Both the position numbers and the translations under genes were made by a program. From NCBI GenBank assembly GCA_002365595.1, contig DFAM01000002.1, forward strand, positions 1-64,000: a stretch of 64,000 nt of DNA, written 5' to 3'. Below, in pieces: positions 61,689 to 64,000 of the stretch (its first letter is position 1; each line of letters begins with the position of its first letter). The notes under the pieces were generated by a model that saw only the letters and a list, made by a program, of their open reading frames with translations, ran no database searches and was not told where the DNA came from. The stretch comes from Acinetobacter sp. UBA3106 (lineage in GTDB: Bacteria; Pseudomonadota; Gammaproteobacteria; Pseudomonadales; Moraxellaceae).

Positions 61689-63770
61689 ATGAATACGGCT
61701 GCTAATACGACTCCGGCGCAAATAGAATATGCATATAATGATCGCTACATTAATCGTGAGCTTTCTATTCTCGATTTCCATTTGCGGGTATTGGAACAAG
61801 CCGTCGATCCTTTACATCCTTTGCTTGAACGGATGAATTTCCTGCTCATTTTTTCCCGTAATTTGGATGAATTTTTTGAAATTCGTGTTGCCGGAATGAT
61901 GGAGCAACTGGATTTAGGCAATGAAAGCCATAGTCCGGATGGTTTAACCCCTAAACAGGTGCTGGACAGCATTTCCAAAACTGCCCATGAGGCAATTGAT
62001 CGCCAATACCGTATTTTAAATGAAGAAATTTTGCCTAAACTGCGTGAAGAAGATATTTGCTTTTTGCGCCGTGGGGAATTAACACCTGCCCAATCGGCTT
62101 GGGTGAAAAAATATTTTCAGGAACAGGTGGCTCCTGTACTGACCCCAATCAGTCTTGATCCCGCACATCCTTTCCCGCGTCTAGTCAATAAAAGCCTCAA
62201 CTTTATTGTGACTCTGGAAGGTAAGGATGCTTTTGGCCGTCAGATTGATCTGGCGGTGGTGCCTGCACCGCGTTCATTACCTCGCGTGGTACGTTTACCG
62301 GATGAACTCACTGGGGGTAAAGAGCATCATGTGATGCTGTCCGCGATTATTCATGAGCATGTTTCAGACCTGTTCCCGGGCATGACCGCGACAGGCTGTT
62401 ACCAGTTCCGTGTCACCCGAAATGCCGATCTGGCCTTAAATGAAGATGTGGAAGACCTGGCTAAAGCCTTAAAAGGGGAATTAAACTCGCGTCGTTTTGG
62501 TCGTGCGGTGCGTCTCGAAGTGACCCATAATTGCCCGAAACATATCTATGAATATTTACTGGATGAATTCGATCTAGATCAAGAGCAACTATATAAGGTG
62601 GATGGTCCGGTCAATCTGGCGCGTTTGTTGTCCAATTTTAAGCGTCCACATTTACGCTATGATTCACATACGCCTATTATTCCAAAAGTGCTGAAAAAGT
62701 CAGAAAATATTTTTTCTGCCATGCAGAAGCAGGATATTTTACTTCATCATCCCTTTGAATCATTTGCTCCAGTGATTAATTTGCTTCGTGAAGCTGCACG
62801 TGATCCGCAAGTTTTAGCCATCAAGCAAACGCTGTATCGTAGTGGCCCGGATTCTGAAATTGTCCAGGTATTGGCGGAAGCTGCACGTAATGGCAAGGAA
62901 GTGACGGCCGTCATTGAACTGCGTGCCCGTTTTGATGAAGAATCCAATATCGCTGTGGCCAATGTGCTGCAAGAAGCAGGCGCAGTGGTGGTCTACGGTA
63001 TTGTCGGTTATAAGACCCATGCCAAAATGATTTTAGTGGTGCGCCGTGAAAACAATAAACTTGTGCGCTATGTGCATTTAGGAACGGGTAACTACCATGC
63101 CGGTAATGCTCGTATTTATACCGATTATGGGTTGCTGACCACGGATAAAGAGCTGTGTGAAGATGTGCATCGTATTTTCCAAGAGCTGACCGGTATGGGC
63201 AAAATGGCAAAACTGAAAAAGTTATTGCATGCACCTTTTACCCTGCATGCGCAGCTAGTTAATTTTATTGATGATGAAATTGCCACTGCCAAAGCAGGTA
63301 AGCCCGCGCAAATTATCGTGAAGGTCAATGCCCTTACCGAAAAGCAACTAATCAATAAATTATATGAAGCCTCTCAAGCGGGTGTGAAAATTGATCTGAT
63401 TATTCGTTCCATCTGCTGCTTACGTCCCGGTTTGCCGGGTTTGTCTGAAAATATTCGGGTACGTTCCATTGTAGGACGTTTTCTGGAACATACCCGAGTT
63501 TATTATTTTAGCAATAATGGCGATGCACGCATTTATTGTTCAAGTGCAGACTGGATGGATCGCAACCTGTTTAACCGTGTCGAAGCATGTTTCCCGATTG
63601 AAGATGCTGCGCTAAAAAAACGCATTTACCAGCAAGGTTTACTCACCTATTTAAAGGATAATCAGCAAGCGTGGTTACTGCAAAGTGACGGCACCTGGTT
63701 ACGTGCCCAAGTGGCTGATGGCCAAGAAGCACATAATGCACAGCGTATATTATTAGAGACAATCAAATAA
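61689..63770 (+). CDS. ppk1: Polyphosphate kinase 1
   Basis: A 693-residue enzyme that makes polyphosphate from ATP. It begins with the N-terminal domain NRELSILDFHLRVLEQA, and carries the phospholipase-D-like catalytic His residues in YKTHAKMILV and LEHTRVYYFSN, with the HLGTGNYHAGNARIYTDYG motif between. The length fits bacterial PPK1. A single Pho-box-like TTGTCAT lies upstream (61625-61631) but its partner is weak. It follows mtgA with a terminator between. A UUCG-loop terminator follows. Confidence 0.96.
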   Translation: MNTAANTTPAQIEYAYNDRYINRELSILDFHLRVLEQAVDPLHPLLERMNFLLIFSRNLDEFFEIRVAGMMEQLDLGNESHSPDGLTPKQVLDSISKTAHEAIDRQYRILNEEILPKLREEDICFLRRGELTPAQSAWVKKYFQEQVAPVLTPISLDPAHPFPRLVNKSLNFIVTLEGKDAFGRQIDLAVVPAPRSLPRVVRLPDELTGGKEHHVMLSAIIHEHVSDLFPGMTATGCYQFRVTRNADLALNEDVEDLAKALKGELNSRRFGRAVRLEVTHNCPKHIYEYLLDEFDLDQEQLYKVDGPVNLARLLSNFKRPHLRYDSHTPIIPKVLKKSENIFSAMQKQDILLHHPFESFAPVINLLREAARDPQVLAIKQTLYRSGPDSEIVQVLAEAARNGKEVTAVIELRARFDEESNIAVANVLQEAGAVVVYGIVGYKTHAKMILVVRRENNKLVRYVHLGTGNYHAGNARIYTDYGLLTTDKELCEDVHRIFQELTGMGKMAKLKKLLHAPFTLHAQLVNFIDDEIATAKAGKPAQIIVKVNALTEKQLINKLYEASQAGVKIDLIIRSICCLRPGLPGLSENIRVRSIVGRFLEHTRVYYFSNNGDARIYCSSADWMDRNLFNRVEACFPIEDAALKKRIYQQGLLTYLKDNQQAWLLQSDGTWLRAQVADGQEAHNAQRILLETIK

Positions 63771-63798
63771 TTTAAAATCAGTATTTATCATATTAAAT

Positions 63799-63820
63799 AA
63801 AGGAGTCTTCGGACTCCTTT
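63799..63820. terminator. Terminator of ppk1
   Basis: AAAGGAGTC and GACTCCTTT form a perfect 9-bp stem around a UUCG tetraloop. It may serve the convergent LuxR-type gene too. Confidence 0.88.
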
Positions 63821-63860
63821 ATTGCAATTTTTCCTAATAAATCATCATCCATTTAAAAAA

Positions 63861-64000
63861 TTAGTGTTGTAAGCTAGCAATTTTTTTATAGGTGTTTTTA
63901 ATATTGCCTTCAATTTTATACAGTGGAATATCGGTCTGATCTGCCACTTGCTGTGAATTTAGGCCTGTCGATATCAGATTTAAAATTTCATATTCAATCG
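63861..64000 (-). CDS. LuxR/NarL-type regulator, C-terminal end (partial)
   Basis: Only the last 45 residues lie in the window, read by hand on the minus strand. They form a LuxR/GerE helix-turn-helix (IEYEILNLISTGLNSQQVADQ, then IPLYKIEGNIKNTYKK), ending IASLQH and stop. This is the DNA-binding end of a NarL/FixJ-type response regulator or a stand-alone LuxR protein; its N-terminal half is beyond the window edge. It converges on ppk1. Confidence 0.75.
   Translation of the reverse strand, partial: IEYEILNLISTGLNSQQVADQTDIPLYKIEGNIKNTYKKIASLQH

Noticed and set aside
1..64000. CRISPR array, prophage or insertion sequence
   Set aside because: No regularly spaced direct repeats, transposase or phage structural genes were seen.

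Overview
The window reads as chromosomal DNA of an Acinetobacter species (Moraxellaceae). Support comes from the moderate-to-low GC content, a DcaP-type outer-membrane porin with a glutamine-rich coiled coil, PNAG (pga) genes, YaeQ, NfuA, PitA, a tesA/ybbA/ybbP-type cluster and many small proteins of the kind seen in that genus. The genus call is inference from gene content; no 16S rRNA is present and I cannot name the species.

Layout. 1-0.3 kb: tRNA-Asp and tRNA-Val. 0.3-9.5 kb: a DUF2750-like protein, a YdcF-like envelope protein, a PepSY/flavodoxin reductase behind a Fur-box-like site, a YcxB-like protein, a YccS-type FUSC protein, a Bcr/CflA efflux pump and a nitroreductase. 9.8-17.5 kb: DcaP porin, patatin lipoprotein, thioesterase, then TetR-MFS-LysR and a GST. 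17.5-23.1 kb: an MhpA-like hydroxylase, a small exported protein, a COG0523 GTPase, YaeQ, an MgtC-like protein and an FKBP isomerase. 23.2-29.0 kb: a membrane diguanylate cyclase directly followed by pgaB, pgaC and pgaD, with no pgaA. 29.1-38.7 kb: transporters, a TetR/hydrolase/crotonase set, PnuC, DUF2505, peptide deformylase and a second diguanylate cyclase. 38.9-49.3 kb: dihydroxyacetone kinase, an AT-rich RloC/PrrC-like ATPase, metH and pitA with Pho-box-like repeats. 49.4-64.0 kb: an unrecognised 516-residue protein, a decayed exported-protein gene, two rhomboid proteases, nfuA, a secreted hydrolase, carbonic anhydrase, tesA with its divergent ABC transporter, mtgA, ppk1 and the end of a LuxR-type regulator.

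Functional links. The diguanylate cyclase and pgaBCD form a probable c-di-GMP/PNAG biofilm unit whose outer-membrane porin is missing here. PitA and Ppk1 handle phosphate uptake and polyphosphate. The PepSY reductase probably serves iron acquisition. The TetR/MFS/LysR run and the MhpA-like hydroxylase suggest efflux or aromatic metabolism.

The most interesting locus is 41017-43440. It is a single large AT-rich gene between dhaK and metH with an ABC-type ATPase, a CxxC zinc-hook candidate and a C-terminal R-x3-E ... R-x6-H arrangement, as in RloC/PrrC anticodon nucleases and HEPN RNases. It has no restriction-modification genes beside it, so it is a candidate stand-alone phage-defence nuclease.
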